Shown: one piece after another, positions 9,701-17,691 of the stretch | Position numbering within the stretch: position 1 is the first letter of the stretch | Layout of the letters: every line of letters begins with the position of its first letter | NCBI RefSeq assembly: GCF_005048155.1 | Contig: NZ_SUMB01000003.1 | Location: 310,001-374,000, forward strand | Length of the DNA stretch: 64,000 nt | Direction of reading: 5' to 3' | Source of the DNA: Streptomyces piniterrae | GTDB taxonomy: Bacteria > Actinomycetota > Actinomycetes > Streptomycetales > Streptomycetaceae | Program-made: the position numbers and the translations under genes | The notes under the pieces: generated by a model | What the model was told of the DNA's origin: nothing | The model's input: the letters and a program-made list of their open reading frames with translations, nothing else | Databases searched by the model: none

Positions 9701-11323
9701 CCCGGCAAGAAGAAGATCGACCAGATCGTGCTGGCCGCGGCCGGCGGGATCTCCACCCGGCCCGAACAGATCCTGATCAACTCGCCCGACGGGGCGGCCA
9801 CCGCCGGCGTCGACGAGAACGGCCAGGCCCGCTTCGACCCGATCACCACCGACCGCCTCGACATCACCATCAGCAAGGTCAAACCGCTGACCCTGCACAA
9901 CCCCGTCGCCGGGCAGGCCCTCCAACTGCCGGTCGGTCTCAGCGAGGTCTACCTCCCGGCACTGGACAGCTATCGCACCCCGCGGCCGGCGGCCGGCGAA
10001 CGCTTCTCGGTCGGCTGCGGACAGGGCCCGATGCTCGCGGTCGACGGCGTCCTGCACGCGACGAAGGCGTCCGGCCACATCCGGGACCTCACCGAACGCC
10101 GCCCGATCGACGTGCGGTTGTGCGCCGGCGAGGCTCGCGACGGCCGTCTGGAACTGCCGTCCGGGCGGCACCGGGTGGAGGCCGGCGACCAGGGGCCGCT
10201 GGCGCTCACGGATGTGACGTTGCGGAAGGGGGAGGCGGCCGCGGGCACGCCGGAGGGCTCGTCCACCGCCTCGGCCGCGGTGCGCACCGTCACCGCCGAG
10301 AAGTGGTCGGGCGATCACCGCACCGTCGACGTCGGCGCGGGCAAGGCCGCCTATCTCCAGATGTACGAGAACGCCAACGACGGCTGGCGGGCCACCCTCG
10401 ACGGCCAGGAACTGACGCCACTCCGGCTGGACGGCTGGCAGCAGGCGTTCCTCGTTCCGGCGGGCGCCGGGGGCACCGTGGAGCTGTCCTACGAACCGGC
10501 CGCCGCCTACGACCTGGGCCTGATCGGCGGCGCCCTGGGCCTCGCGCTGCTGGTCGTCTCCGTGCTGGTCCGACGCGCTCCGCGGACGCCGCCGCCGGCC
10601 GCGCAGGCCCCGCCGGCCCCGTCCTGGGTGCTGGGCGGGCTCGCGCTCACCGCGGTGGTGGCGATGGCGGCGGGTCCGTACGCGCTGGTCGTGGTGCCGC
10701 TGGCGCTGCTGGCCCGCTTCCGGCGGGATCTGCTGGTGCCGCTCGCCCTGCTGGCCATGCTGGGCGCGGGTGTCACGGCGGCCCTCGGCGCGGGCGAGCC
10801 GGCCGCCGCCGACAAGGGCGCGTTCAGCGGCGCCGCCCAGGCGCTGGCGTTGCTGGCGTTCGCGGCGGCGGTGGTGACCGTGCCGGTGCGCGACCGGTCG
10901 GTGGGCCGGGCGGCCGGCGCGGGCGGGCCGCTGGCGGCCGGTTCGGCTGCCCCGTCGCCGTGGCCCGGTGCGGACCGACCGGCGGGGGCGCCCGGCCCGG
11001 CCGGCCCGCCGCCGTCATCCGGTCCGTACGCGCCTCCGCCACCCCCGCCGCCGCTGCCGCGCCGCCATCGGGGCGGGCCGGGGCGCGGGGCGCGAAACGG
11101 CGGCCAGGCCAGGCCGGGCCCGTCGACCGAGGCAGGGCGGCCGATCGTGGCCCGGGGGCGGACCCCGTCGGGTGGCCCCGACTGGGCAGACCGACGACGT
11201 CCGGGCGGCGCAGAGCGTCCGCCCGGCGACGGCCCGGCCCGTATGGAGGACGACGGCACCGCGCGCCCACAGGACGAGGGCCCGGCCCGCCCGGAGGACA
11301 ACGGGGAGGACCCCATCCGATGA
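6746..11323 (+). CDS. AftD-like alpha-(1->3)-arabinofuranosyltransferase family protein (DUF3367)
   Basis: A 1525-residue polytopic GT-C type protein. An N-terminal multi-helix region (about residues 30-450) opens with the segment SDPWRFLGDLG. A large extracytoplasmic part follows, with at least two discoidin/F5-8C-like carbohydrate-binding modules (NAFDGNPDTAW near residue 748 and NLVDGDLTTAW near 962). A C-terminal membrane region at about 1250-1400 precedes a Pro/Gly/Arg-rich tail. This layout is that of mycobacterial AftD, which adds arabinofuranose from decaprenyl-phosphoarabinose outside the membrane. Streptomyces lacks a classical arabinogalactan, so the real donor and acceptor are open. 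The ATG at 6746 is the first in-frame start after the upstream stop; it overlaps the next gene by ATGA. Confidence 0.9.
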   Translation: MTQTLEMSMSPGSPDTGGSPTPSPAPPPGHPRGRRWLFGFWVLALVGFLAPSPGKMTFETKLGATSDPWRFLGDLGQLWHDRAGFGGIADQYVGYAFPTLPYYGLTDLAQLPIWLAERLWMSLIVTAAFWGALRLAERLRFGTPPSRLLAAACYALWPTFTIVIGSTSAAALPGAMLPWVLLPLTNAQVSARIAATRSALLIPFMGGVNAASTLASLLPVGLYLLSRTGPRRPKLLAWWIPGVLLATAWWVVPLLLLGIHGENFMPFVEQADTTTGTMSATELLRGAGNWVGYLHFGEPWLPAGWTMTGNAFAVLGSALAAALGLAGLARRDLPERRWLLLTVLAVALIALAGYGGELGGPLHGLWQDWLNGWLRPFRNIYKFTPGLALALTLGLAHLLQVAAERRGTRRIPARRRLPLLTALLVLPALALPFLTGSILQPGAFPKLPGYWEQTAGWLKTHTPDSRALVVPATAHGIYTWGSPIDEPLDVLAESPWAQRDFVPFGTPGARRALDAVEQALLTGAQVPGLRDYLGRAGIHDVVVRNDLDPDQIGYVPPQTVKRTLEASGYRKAAAFGPLTTGGRIPAEAPLQIQGLYPRQRSVEIYEPRDTPAPGPVTARAVADTAQLSGGPEALLQLSADPALRHRPTVLTGDNHPGIGTPPLQLTADGLRRTDTRFGLVNSNTSFTYTADETNHPDSVQDPGRPPRQILPTSGIEHQTTAVLRGARSVTASTSGNWLFHLPQYDPVNAFDGNPDTAWAEGSAGDPVGQWTQITFGRPTSLPSTISLTPLPGDGLRAAPTSVRIETDRGSAESPLRPDGSAQRVKAPAGTAKWLKVTILGSQTPRAGLSGAGFSEISVPGVQVTRLLQLPADAGNSDSAAEIFSLHRGSDPGGLSPVSAETGLHRQFRTNRSGSYAISGQALAVPGPELDRLLDRIAPEQKDRITATADSTSFGFGQSLSPRNLVDGDLTTAWIAGDRPTLHLRWPGKKKIDQIVLAAAGGISTRPEQILINSPDGAATAGVDENGQARFDPITTDRLDITISKVKPLTLHNPVAGQALQLPVGLSEVYLPALDSYRTPRPAAGERFSVGCGQGPMLAVDGVLHATKASGHIRDLTERRPIDVRLCAGEARDGRLELPSGRHRVEAGDQGPLALTDVTLRKGEAAAGTPEGSSTASAAVRTVTAEKWSGDHRTVDVGAGKAAYLQMYENANDGWRATLDGQELTPLRLDGWQQAFLVPAGAGGTVELSYEPAAAYDLGLIGGALGLALLVVSVLVRRAPRTPPPAAQAPPAPSWVLGGLALTAVVAMAAGPYALVVVPLALLARFRRDLLVPLALLAMLGAGVTAALGAGEPAAADKGAFSGAAQALALLAFAAAVVTVPVRDRSVGRAAGAGGPLAAGSAAPSPWPGADRPAGAPGPAGPPPSSGPYAPPPPPPPLPRRHRGGPGRGARNGGQARPGPSTEAGRPIVARGRTPSGGPDWADRRRPGGAERPPGDGPARMEDDGTARPQDEGPARPEDNGEDPIR

Positions 11324-12834
11324 CCGCCCTGCAACCGGCCCGGCACGAACCCTCCGGCGGCCCGCCGGGCGTCCCGGCACGCGCACCCGCCGTCGCCCGC
11401 GTCCCCTTCCCCGTGGTCGATGAGATCGCCCGGCACTGCCTCCAGGACGACGAGCCGGAGACCGTCCACATCGAGGTGCACCTGCCGGGCCGGGTGGATC
11501 ACGCGCGGCTGCGCGCCGCCTTCCACCAGGCGCTCGTCCGGCACCCCCGCATCCTGATGCGCCAGGCGCCGGTGCAACGGTGGCGCCGCCGCTACGAGTG
11601 GGAGCTCACCGCCGCCCCGGATGTGGACCCGGTCGCCTTCCCACCACCGGGCCCCGACGCCCTCGCACGGGCCCGGGAACGCGCGCTCGCCGACTGCCCT
11701 CCCCTGGACGCGTCGCCGCCCGTCCGCCTGGAGGTGATCGAGCAACCGGTGGCGGCCGACGGCGGCGCGGCCACCACCGTCCTCCTCCTCACCATCAACC
11801 ACACCGCGCTGGACGGACCGGCCTGCCTCCGGGTGCTGGCCACCGCCGCCGAGTTGTACGGCGGCGCGGACAACTCCCCGGCCCCGCCGCCCGTACGCGC
11901 CCCCGAACCCCGTACGGACCGGACCCCGCCCGATGACGCGGCGAGCCCCGGGGTCGGCCTCACCCGCCCGGCCCGCCTCGCCCCCGACCACCGGGCCGCC
12001 ACCAGCACCGGCCTCACCCGCGGCCGCGACGGCACGGGCAGCACGGGCACCGACACCAGCAACGGCAACGGCAACGGCAACGGCATGCTGATCGTCGAGC
12101 TTCCCGTGCCCGCCCGGCCGCCGCGCGTCGACGGCCAGGCGCCCTACACCGTGAACGATCAACTCCTCGTCGCCACCTGCCTGATGGTCGCCCGCTGGAA
12201 CCGGTCGCACGGCCACAGCACCTCCCCCGTCGTCGTCACCATGCCCGTCGACGACCGTCCGCGCGGCACCGAAATGCCCATCGGCAACGGCACCCGGCTG
12301 GTCTCGGTCGGCTTCCGCCCCGAGGAACGCCAGGACGCCGACCTGCTCACCGCCGACCCGCCCGACCCCGAAGCGGTGGCCAGACTGCTGCGCCGTACGG
12401 CCGCCCGAACCCGGGCCCTCAAATCCGCGCCCGGCTCCCAACTCGGCCTCGCCGGAACCCTGTTGACCGCGCCCGTGCTGCCCGTCGGGCTGCGCCGCAC
12501 GCTCACCCGTGCGCTGCGTACCGCCGCCGCGCCCTGGACGTCCACCACCCTCCTCTCCAATATCGGCCGTATCCCCTATCCACTGGATTTCGGCGACGCG
12601 GGCCGCCCGACCGCGGTGTGGTTCTCCGCCCCGGCCAGGATGCCACGCGGCCTGACCGTCACCACCGTCTCCGTCGGCGGCCGCATCCAGCTCGCGCTGC
12701 GCTGGTCGCACGCCCTCCTGGACGATGCCGCCGGCGCCCGGCTGGGCGCCCTCTTCGAGAGCTCCCTCGCCGCCACCGCCTGGGCCCCGCCCCCCACCCC
12801 GCCCGCACTCCGGGCCGAAGGAGGCCCCCGATGA
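11320..12834 (+). CDS. Condensation/acyltransferase-fold protein
   Basis: A 504-residue protein of the chloramphenicol acetyltransferase-like superfamily that includes NRPS condensation domains, PapA acyltransferases and wax-ester synthases. The active-site motif HHxxxDG appears as NHTALDG (N160-G166): the catalytic second His (H161) and Asp are kept and the first His is Asn. A serine/glycine/asparagine-rich linker (repeats of GNGN near residue 250) separates the two halves. It overlaps both neighbours by ATGA, so it is tightly tied to the AftD-like and methyltransferase genes. No carrier protein is present, which favours free-standing acylation of a glycan or glycolipid over peptide synthesis. 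Confidence 0.78.
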   Translation: MTALQPARHEPSGGPPGVPARAPAVARVPFPVVDEIARHCLQDDEPETVHIEVHLPGRVDHARLRAAFHQALVRHPRILMRQAPVQRWRRRYEWELTAAPDVDPVAFPPPGPDALARARERALADCPPLDASPPVRLEVIEQPVAADGGAATTVLLLTINHTALDGPACLRVLATAAELYGGADNSPAPPPVRAPEPRTDRTPPDDAASPGVGLTRPARLAPDHRAATSTGLTRGRDGTGSTGTDTSNGNGNGNGMLIVELPVPARPPRVDGQAPYTVNDQLLVATCLMVARWNRSHGHSTSPVVVTMPVDDRPRGTEMPIGNGTRLVSVGFRPEERQDADLLTADPPDPEAVARLLRRTAARTRALKSAPGSQLGLAGTLLTAPVLPVGLRRTLTRALRTAAAPWTSTTLLSNIGRIPYPLDFGDAGRPTAVWFSAPARMPRGLTVTTVSVGGRIQLALRWSHALLDDAAGARLGALFESSLAATAWAPPPTPPALRAEGGPR

Positions 12835-13604
12835 CCCGCCCCCCGACCGCCCCTCCGTCCCCCGGTGTCACTCCGCCCCCCACCGGACTGCGCGACTTCT
12901 ACGAGAACCCCGCCGTGCCGGTCGCCTCGGGCGCCGCCCGCAGCCGACGACAGGCGCTGCTGCTGGCCCGCGCCCTGGGCCCGGTACGCACCGGGACGCC
13001 GGCCGCGACCATCCTGGACATCGGCTGCGGCGACGGCACAGCGGCCGCCACCGCGGCAGGTGTCCTCGCCGGCCACCGGCTGGTCGGCGTCGACTGGTCG
13101 CAGGACGCGCTGCGCCGCGCCGCGACCCGCATTCCCTATGCGGTACGCGGCGAACTGACCGACGGCGGGCTGCCGTTCGCGACCGGTTCCGCGGACGCCG
13201 TCCTCTTCAGCGAGGTCGTCGAGCATCTCGTCGACCCCGACGCGGCCCTGGACGAACTGCGCCGGGTGCTGCGCCCCGGCGGCCATCTGATGCTCTCCAC
13301 CCCCAATCTCGCCGCCTGGTACAACCGCGGACTTCTGCTCGCCGGAGTCCAGCCCGTCTTCTCGGAGGTGAGCATGCGCCGCATCCACGGCCGGCCCGGC
13401 ACCCAGGTCGTCGGCCATCTGCGCCTCTACACCGCCCGCGCGCTGCGCGGCTTTCTCACCGCGTCCGGCTTCGACGTCCTACGGATCGCCGGCGCGCCGT
13501 ACCACGATGTGCCGCGCCCGCTGCGGCCCCTGGACCGCGCCGCCTGCCATGTCCCGTCGCTGGCCTCCATCCTGCTCGCCCATGCCCGCCGGAGAAGGGA
13601 GTAG
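12831..13604 (+). CDS. Class I SAM-dependent methyltransferase
   Basis: A 257-residue methyltransferase with motif I DIGCGDGTA (D63), VGVDWS at the end of strand 2, and FSEVVEHLVDP at motif II/post-II, followed by LRPGGHLMLSTPN. This is the Methyltransf_11/UbiG-like pattern. It overlaps the upstream condensation-fold gene by ATGA and lies 4 bp before the permease gene. It is not close in sequence to the other two methyltransferases of the locus, so it probably acts on a different position or intermediate. Confidence 0.88.
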   Translation: MTRPPTAPPSPGVTPPPTGLRDFYENPAVPVASGAARSRRQALLLARALGPVRTGTPAATILDIGCGDGTAAATAAGVLAGHRLVGVDWSQDALRRAATRIPYAVRGELTDGGLPFATGSADAVLFSEVVEHLVDPDAALDELRRVLRPGGHLMLSTPNLAAWYNRGLLLAGVQPVFSEVSMRRIHGRPGTQVVGHLRLYTARALRGFLTASGFDVLRIAGAPYHDVPRPLRPLDRAACHVPSLASILLAHARRRRE

Positions 13605-13608
13605 GGCG

Positions 13609-14601
13609 ATGCTGTGGTGGGGCGTGGCGGCCGCGCTGCTCGCCAACGTCCTTTACAGCACCGGCTTCGTGCTGGAGAAGCGCGCGCTCTCCGCGCTGCC
13701 CGCACTCAGCACCCGGCAGCCCGCCCGGGTCGTCCGCCACCTCCTCGGCAGTCCGCTGTGGCTCGGCGGCTCGCTCGCCCTGGCCGCCGGTTTCGCCGCC
13801 CAACTCGCCGTCTACCGCACCCTCCCCATCGCCGCCGCCCAGGGCATCTTCGTCTCGGGTCTGGTCCTGCTGCTGCTCCTCTCCTCGGCGGTGCTCGGTG
13901 AGCGGACCAGCGGCCGGGAGCGGCAGAGCATCGTGGCGATCCTTGTCGCGCTGGTGCTGGTCGTCGCCTCCCTCCAGGGCGACGACACACAGGCCATCGC
14001 CCGTACCGCACCACCCGCGACACTGCTCGCCATCGCCCTTCCGTCGCTGGCCGCGGGGCTGCTGCTGTACGGCTCGGCGGAGCGCCGGGCCAGACGCCGC
14101 CACCGCCTGCCGACCGCGGGCGTCCCCTACGGGGTGGCCGTCGGCCTGCTCTACGGCGTCAGCTCACTCGCCATCAAGGGCGTCTCCGGCCTGCTCACCA
14201 CCCGCGACATCCCGGGCGCCATGGCCGAACTCCTCCGCTCGCCCTACCCCTATCTCCTCCTGTTCACCGGCGCCACCGGCCTGGTGCTGTCCCAGACCGC
14301 CCTGCAACGCTGCCGCGCCTCCGTCATCGTCCCCGTCTGCTCCACCGTCACCTGTGTCTTCACCGTCGCCTGCGGCACCGTCGCGTTCGGCGAACCGCTG
14401 CCGGCCGAACCCGTACGGCTGGCACTGCGGCTGGGCGGCACCGCCGTCGCCCTGTCCGTCCTCCTCGCACTCCCCCGCCACGACACCCCGGCGCCTCGCC
14501 CCACGCCGCTTCCGGCGCCCGCCCCCGAATCCACCCCCGACCCCGACGCGTCACCTGAACCCCCTTCCCCCATAACGGAGTTGAGCCATGAAGCCCGATG
14601 A
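13609..14601 (+). CDS. DMT/EamA-like multi-pass permease
   Basis: A 330-residue integral membrane protein with about ten hydrophobic helices in two halves, the arrangement of the drug/metabolite transporter superfamily. It starts MLWWGVAAALLANVLYSTGF and keeps the typical GE before the mid-protein helix (VLGERTSGRE). The C-terminal 40 residues are a Pro-rich cytoplasmic tail. In this operon context it could move a lipid-linked or nucleotide-derived precursor across the membrane, as EamA-type proteins do in other envelope pathways; this is inference. The start is 4 bp after the preceding stop, with GGGAG just upstream. Confidence 0.8.
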   Translation: MLWWGVAAALLANVLYSTGFVLEKRALSALPALSTRQPARVVRHLLGSPLWLGGSLALAAGFAAQLAVYRTLPIAAAQGIFVSGLVLLLLLSSAVLGERTSGRERQSIVAILVALVLVVASLQGDDTQAIARTAPPATLLAIALPSLAAGLLLYGSAERRARRRHRLPTAGVPYGVAVGLLYGVSSLAIKGVSGLLTTRDIPGAMAELLRSPYPYLLLFTGATGLVLSQTALQRCRASVIVPVCSTVTCVFTVACGTVAFGEPLPAEPVRLALRLGGTAVALSVLLALPRHDTPAPRPTPLPAPAPESTPDPDASPEPPSPITELSHEAR

Positions 14602-14812
14602 CCCGCTGCTGAAGATCCTCGCCTGCCCGCTCGACAAGGGCCCGCTGTCCCTCCTCGCCCCCGACGACGTCCTCTACAACCCCCGGCTGCACCGCCGCTA
14701 TCCGATCCTCGACGGCATCCCCCAACTCCTCCCCTCCTCCGGCGAACAGGTCACCGACGCCGAACACGAACGTCTGCTGCGCCGCCTCACGGACCAGGAG
14801 ACACCGTCGTGA
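14588..14812 (+). CDS. Trm112 family protein
   Basis: A 74-residue protein with the Trm112/YcaR pattern: LLKILACPLDKGPL at the N-terminus and RRYPILDGIPQLLP in the middle. In eukaryotes and archaea Trm112 proteins activate partner methyltransferases. Bacterial copies are often found in operons for envelope or secondary metabolites, where their partner is not known. Here it is placed directly between the permease (14-bp overlap) and an FkbM methyltransferase (ATGA-like overlap at 14809), so a methyltransferase partner role is attractive. Ribosome binding site ACGGAG precedes the ATG. Confidence 0.85.
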   Translation: MKPDDPLLKILACPLDKGPLSLLAPDDVLYNPRLHRRYPILDGIPQLLPSSGEQVTDAEHERLLRRLTDQETPS

Positions 14813-15618
14813 CGCTCGCCGCCCGGCTCGGCCCGCGGCTGCCGGCCCGGCTGGTGTCGGCGATGGCGGCCGGGCTCTATCCGCGGTTCGAACCGGAGCT
14901 GCGGCGGCTGGCCGACTTCTGCCCGCCGGGCGGCACCGCCGTCGACGTCGGCGGGTGGTACGGCCCCTGGACCCGGCGGCTGGCTCGGCGCGCGGACCGC
15001 GTCGTCACCATCGAGCCGGTCCCCCATCTCGCCCGGCTGCTCTCCTCCGTCACCCCTGCGCATGTCGAAGTCGTCTCCGCCGCGGCCACCGATCACGCCG
15101 GCCGCACCACCCTCTGGCTGCCCCCGGACGGCCGCGGCGACCGCGGGGTCTCCTCGCTCGTACGCCGCGAACTGCACGGCACCGCCCTCGACGTGCCCTG
15201 CCTGCCCCTCGACGCCCTCGGACTGACGTCGGTCACCCTCATCAAGATCGACGTGGACGGCGGGGAGCTCGCGGTGCTGCGCGGCGCGGCGGACCTCATC
15301 GAACGCGAACACCCGGCGCTCTTCGTCGAGTTGGAGACCCGCATCCAGCCGCTCCGGCCCGTACTGGACTGGACGGCCGCCCGCGGCTATCGCGGCTGGG
15401 TCCTGCCGCACGACCACTGGACCCCACTGGCCGACTTCGATCTGTCCGCTCATCAGTCCCGCACCTCCCATGTCGCCGAACACGGGCTGCTGCGCCGCTC
15501 CCTCGCGCCGCACCGCCGCTACGTCAATTCCGTCCTCTTCCTCCCCGACGGCGACCGTCCCGGATCTCCCGCGACCCCCACCGTCCACGACCATGTCCAT
15601 CATGAACCCCACCACTGA
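14809..15618 (+). CDS. FkbM-family methyltransferase
   Basis: A 269-residue SAM-dependent methyltransferase. Motif I is VDVGGWYGPW (D46), strand 2 ends TIEPVP, and the FkbM hallmark IKIDVDGGELAVLRG is present near residue 145. FkbM enzymes O-methylate polyketide hydroxyls and sugars in glycans and glycolipids. The GTG start overlaps the Trm112 stop, and the C-terminus overlaps the next gene by 26 bp in another frame. With the other two methyltransferases it suggests a multiply O-methylated product. Confidence 0.87.
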   Translation: MTLAARLGPRLPARLVSAMAAGLYPRFEPELRRLADFCPPGGTAVDVGGWYGPWTRRLARRADRVVTIEPVPHLARLLSSVTPAHVEVVSAAATDHAGRTTLWLPPDGRGDRGVSSLVRRELHGTALDVPCLPLDALGLTSVTLIKIDVDGGELAVLRGAADLIEREHPALFVELETRIQPLRPVLDWTAARGYRGWVLPHDHWTPLADFDLSAHQSRTSHVAEHGLLRRSLAPHRRYVNSVLFLPDGDRPGSPATPTVHDHVHHEPHH

Positions 15619-16234
15619 CAATGACCCGCCCACCGGCCCCGGCACCCCCTCCGACCTGCCAGGACCGGTCGCCTTCCAGCTCGTCCTGCTGCGTCGCATG
15701 GCCGACCACCAGCCCGGCCTCGTCGAGGACGCGCTGCGCGAACTGGGTGTCTCCCGCGCCGAGATGCGCGAGGCCAACCGCCGCTGGCAGGCCCGGATGC
15801 ACGCCCCGCGGGCGCAGAGCGTCCAGCCCTACCGCGCGCTGCTCGGCACCCCCGAGACCGTCACCACCCGGCGCCTCGGCGACCTGACCTGCCAGGCCCT
15901 GACCTGGCACGTCCCCCTCTGGCCGGATCTGCGCTTCGAGGTGCTCACCGCACCCCGGGGCAACGTCTGGAACGCCTGGCTCGTACGGGCACCCGGCGCC
16001 GCCGCCCCCGCCCTCCGTACGACCGCCGACCTCGCGCCCTGGTCCTGCACCGTCGACGAGGTCGCCCGCGCCTTCGCCCCGGCCCGCCCGATGGAGGGCA
16101 GCGCACCCACCCGCTGGTGCCTGGCCTGCACAGCGCCCGATCCCGACGGCGAGCCCCACGACATCATCGCGGAGTTCACCTGGGGCCTGTTCCAACGGCG
16201 GGTGGACCGGGCGTCCGAGCCGCGCGCGAACTGA
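15593..16234 (+). CDS. Uncharacterised protein at the end of the glycan locus
   Basis: A 213-residue soluble protein without signal peptide or membrane helix. The N-terminus (about residues 20-80) looks helical and charged (LLRRMADHQPGLVEDALREL). A central part with TWHVPLWPDLRFEVL and NVWNAWLVRAP could be a small beta domain. I do not recognise the family. The start overlaps the FkbM gene by 26 bp; a second Met lies three codons downstream (15602). The frame is well supported by codon use and by its tight coupling to the operon. It is the last gene before the 218-bp gap leading to mbl. Confidence 0.65.
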   Translation: MSIMNPTTDNDPPTGPGTPSDLPGPVAFQLVLLRRMADHQPGLVEDALRELGVSRAEMREANRRWQARMHAPRAQSVQPYRALLGTPETVTTRRLGDLTCQALTWHVPLWPDLRFEVLTAPRGNVWNAWLVRAPGAAAPALRTTADLAPWSCTVDEVARAFAPARPMEGSAPTRWCLACTAPDPDGEPHDIIAEFTWGLFQRRVDRASEPRAN

Positions 16235-16452
16235 ACCTTCCGGCGCGGCGGACCCCATACCCCGACGACCTGCGGAGGTATCGCCGGATGGGCCGATCGG
16301 CGCACCTGTCCGCCCTGGCCCGCCGTACCCCGACTGGCCCTCCCCAGCAGGCAGCTGACGTGCCACGACCCCAGGATGGCGGACAAGTGGTCACGTGCGA
16401 ATGGTCACGTGCGAGTGCTCCATCCATACCAGCGCCTTGGGAGGAATCACCC

Positions 16453-17484
16453 ATGACCATCAGCCTGGCCCACCTTCGGCGCTGCTCCACCGCCGTCGAC
16501 CTGGGCGCGGCCCGGACCAGGGTGTATGTCAAGAACCAGGGGTTGGTCGTCGATGCGCCGACGGTGGCGGCGGTCAATATCCGCACCGGCGCGATGCTGG
16601 CCGTCGGCGACCAGGCCGAGTTGATGGACGGCCGCACACCCGACTACATCCGCGTGGTGCGCCCGGTCTCCGGCGGCACCATCGTGGACATCGACATGGC
16701 CCAGCGGCTGCTGCGCCACCTGGTCGGCGACAAGCTGCGCAAGAGCTGGCGGCGCCGGCGCTCGATGCGGGCCGCGGTCTGTCTCCCGTACGGCAGCCAG
16801 CCACTCTCCCAGCGGGCCGCGGTGGAGACGCTCACCGGCCTCGGCGCCCGCCAGGTCGAACTGGTCGACACCCTGATCGCGGCCGCCGTCGGCTGCGGGC
16901 TCCCGGTGGAGCACCCCGAGGCGACCATGATCGTGGTGTGCGGCGCCGGAACCACGCAGGTCGCGGTGCTCTCACTCGGTTCGATCGTGGCCGCCGAGAC
17001 CGTCCCCGTAGGCGGCAATGCCATCGATCACGCGGTCATCCAGCATCTGCGGCTGCACCACGAGCTGATGCTGCCGGGCCGCGGCGTACGCCCGCTGCAT
17101 CTGCTGCTGTCCACCACCGGCGGGCTCGCCCAGGGCTCGACCGAGGTGCACGGCCGGGACCTGCACAGCGGGCAGGCCCGCTCCGTGAACGTCGACGCCG
17201 AGCGGGTACGGCATGCCATCGCCACGCCCCTGACCTCGATCCTCGACGGCATCGGGGCGGTGCTCCGCCGCTGCCCGCCGGACCTGGTGGCCGACCTCGG
17301 GGAGCGCGGCATCATGCTCGCGGGCGGCAGCGCCCTGATCCCGGGCCTGGAGACGATGATCAATCAGGCGACCACCATGCCGGTGCATATCGCGGACCGC
17401 CCCGGCACCTGCGCCGTACAGGGACTGGGCGCCATGATCGAGGGCAAGGTCCAGCCGCTGCACCTCGATCCGATGGCCCCTTAG
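16453..17484 (+). CDS. mbl: MreB-like actin homologue (Mbl type)
   Basis: A 343-residue actin-fold ATPase of the MreB/Mbl family. Phosphate 1 motif VDLGAARTRVYV begins at about residue 14, the connect region VCGAGTTQVAVLSLG is near 160, and the adenosine loop IMLAGGSALIPGL is near 295. The glycines of the canonical DLGTANT motif are partly replaced (DLGAART), suggesting a diverged paralogue rather than the main MreB. Streptomyces has such paralogues; the one linked to the hrdA/dnaG region is Mbl, which contributes to spore wall synthesis. GGGAGG upstream supports ATG 16453. No mreC/mreD neighbours. The stop codon lies inside the stem of hairpin repeat copy A. Confidence 0.82.
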   Translation: MTISLAHLRRCSTAVDLGAARTRVYVKNQGLVVDAPTVAAVNIRTGAMLAVGDQAELMDGRTPDYIRVVRPVSGGTIVDIDMAQRLLRHLVGDKLRKSWRRRRSMRAAVCLPYGSQPLSQRAAVETLTGLGARQVELVDTLIAAAVGCGLPVEHPEATMIVVCGAGTTQVAVLSLGSIVAAETVPVGGNAIDHAVIQHLRLHHELMLPGRGVRPLHLLLSTTGGLAQGSTEVHGRDLHSGQARSVNVDAERVRHAIATPLTSILDGIGAVLRRCPPDLVADLGERGIMLAGGSALIPGLETMINQATTMPVHIADRPGTCAVQGLGAMIEGKVQPLHLDPMAP

Positions 17485-17565
17485 GGGACGTTCGAACAGA
17501 TCCCCTAGGGGATGCGAGGCCCCCTTGCAGGGCCACAACGTGCGGACGACGGGTCGCATTCCCGA
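17478..17565 (+). repeat. Dispersed hairpin repeat, copy A
   Basis: An 11-bp stem pairs 17478-17488 (CCCTTAGGGGA) with 17501-17511 (TCCCCTAGGGG). It is followed by a conserved tail with CCCCTTGCAGGGCCACAACG and a CGCATTCCCG-like end. Two other copies at 35066 and 38492 share the stem, with compensatory base changes, and the tail. The mbl stop codon TAG (17482-17484) is part of the stem, so the element may act as a terminator or 3' structure. Confidence 0.7.
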
Positions 17566-17691
17566 TTGACGGGGCGTATTCCCGATTCCCGTGGCCCACG
17601 ACGGCCCCGTTGGCCCACCGCGACTCCCGCCCGGCGCCCCGACCCCGGCACACCGGCCCCCGGCGTCCCAGCCCCCGCCCCGCCTCTCCCC

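Noticed and set aside
8012..10318. A 768-codon open frame on the minus strand
   Set aside because: It is antisense to the AftD-like gene, rich in Gly/Arg/Asp without any domain, and has the wrong third-position pattern. High-GC DNA gives such frames by chance.
9241..11319. Long upstream extension of the condensation-fold protein
   Set aside because: The extension lies wholly inside the AftD-like gene in another frame. The real start is the ATGA overlap at 11320.
11320..12834. NRPS gene cluster
   Set aside because: Only a condensation-like fold is present; there is no adenylation, carrier or thioesterase domain nearby, so a nonribosomal peptide pathway is not supported.
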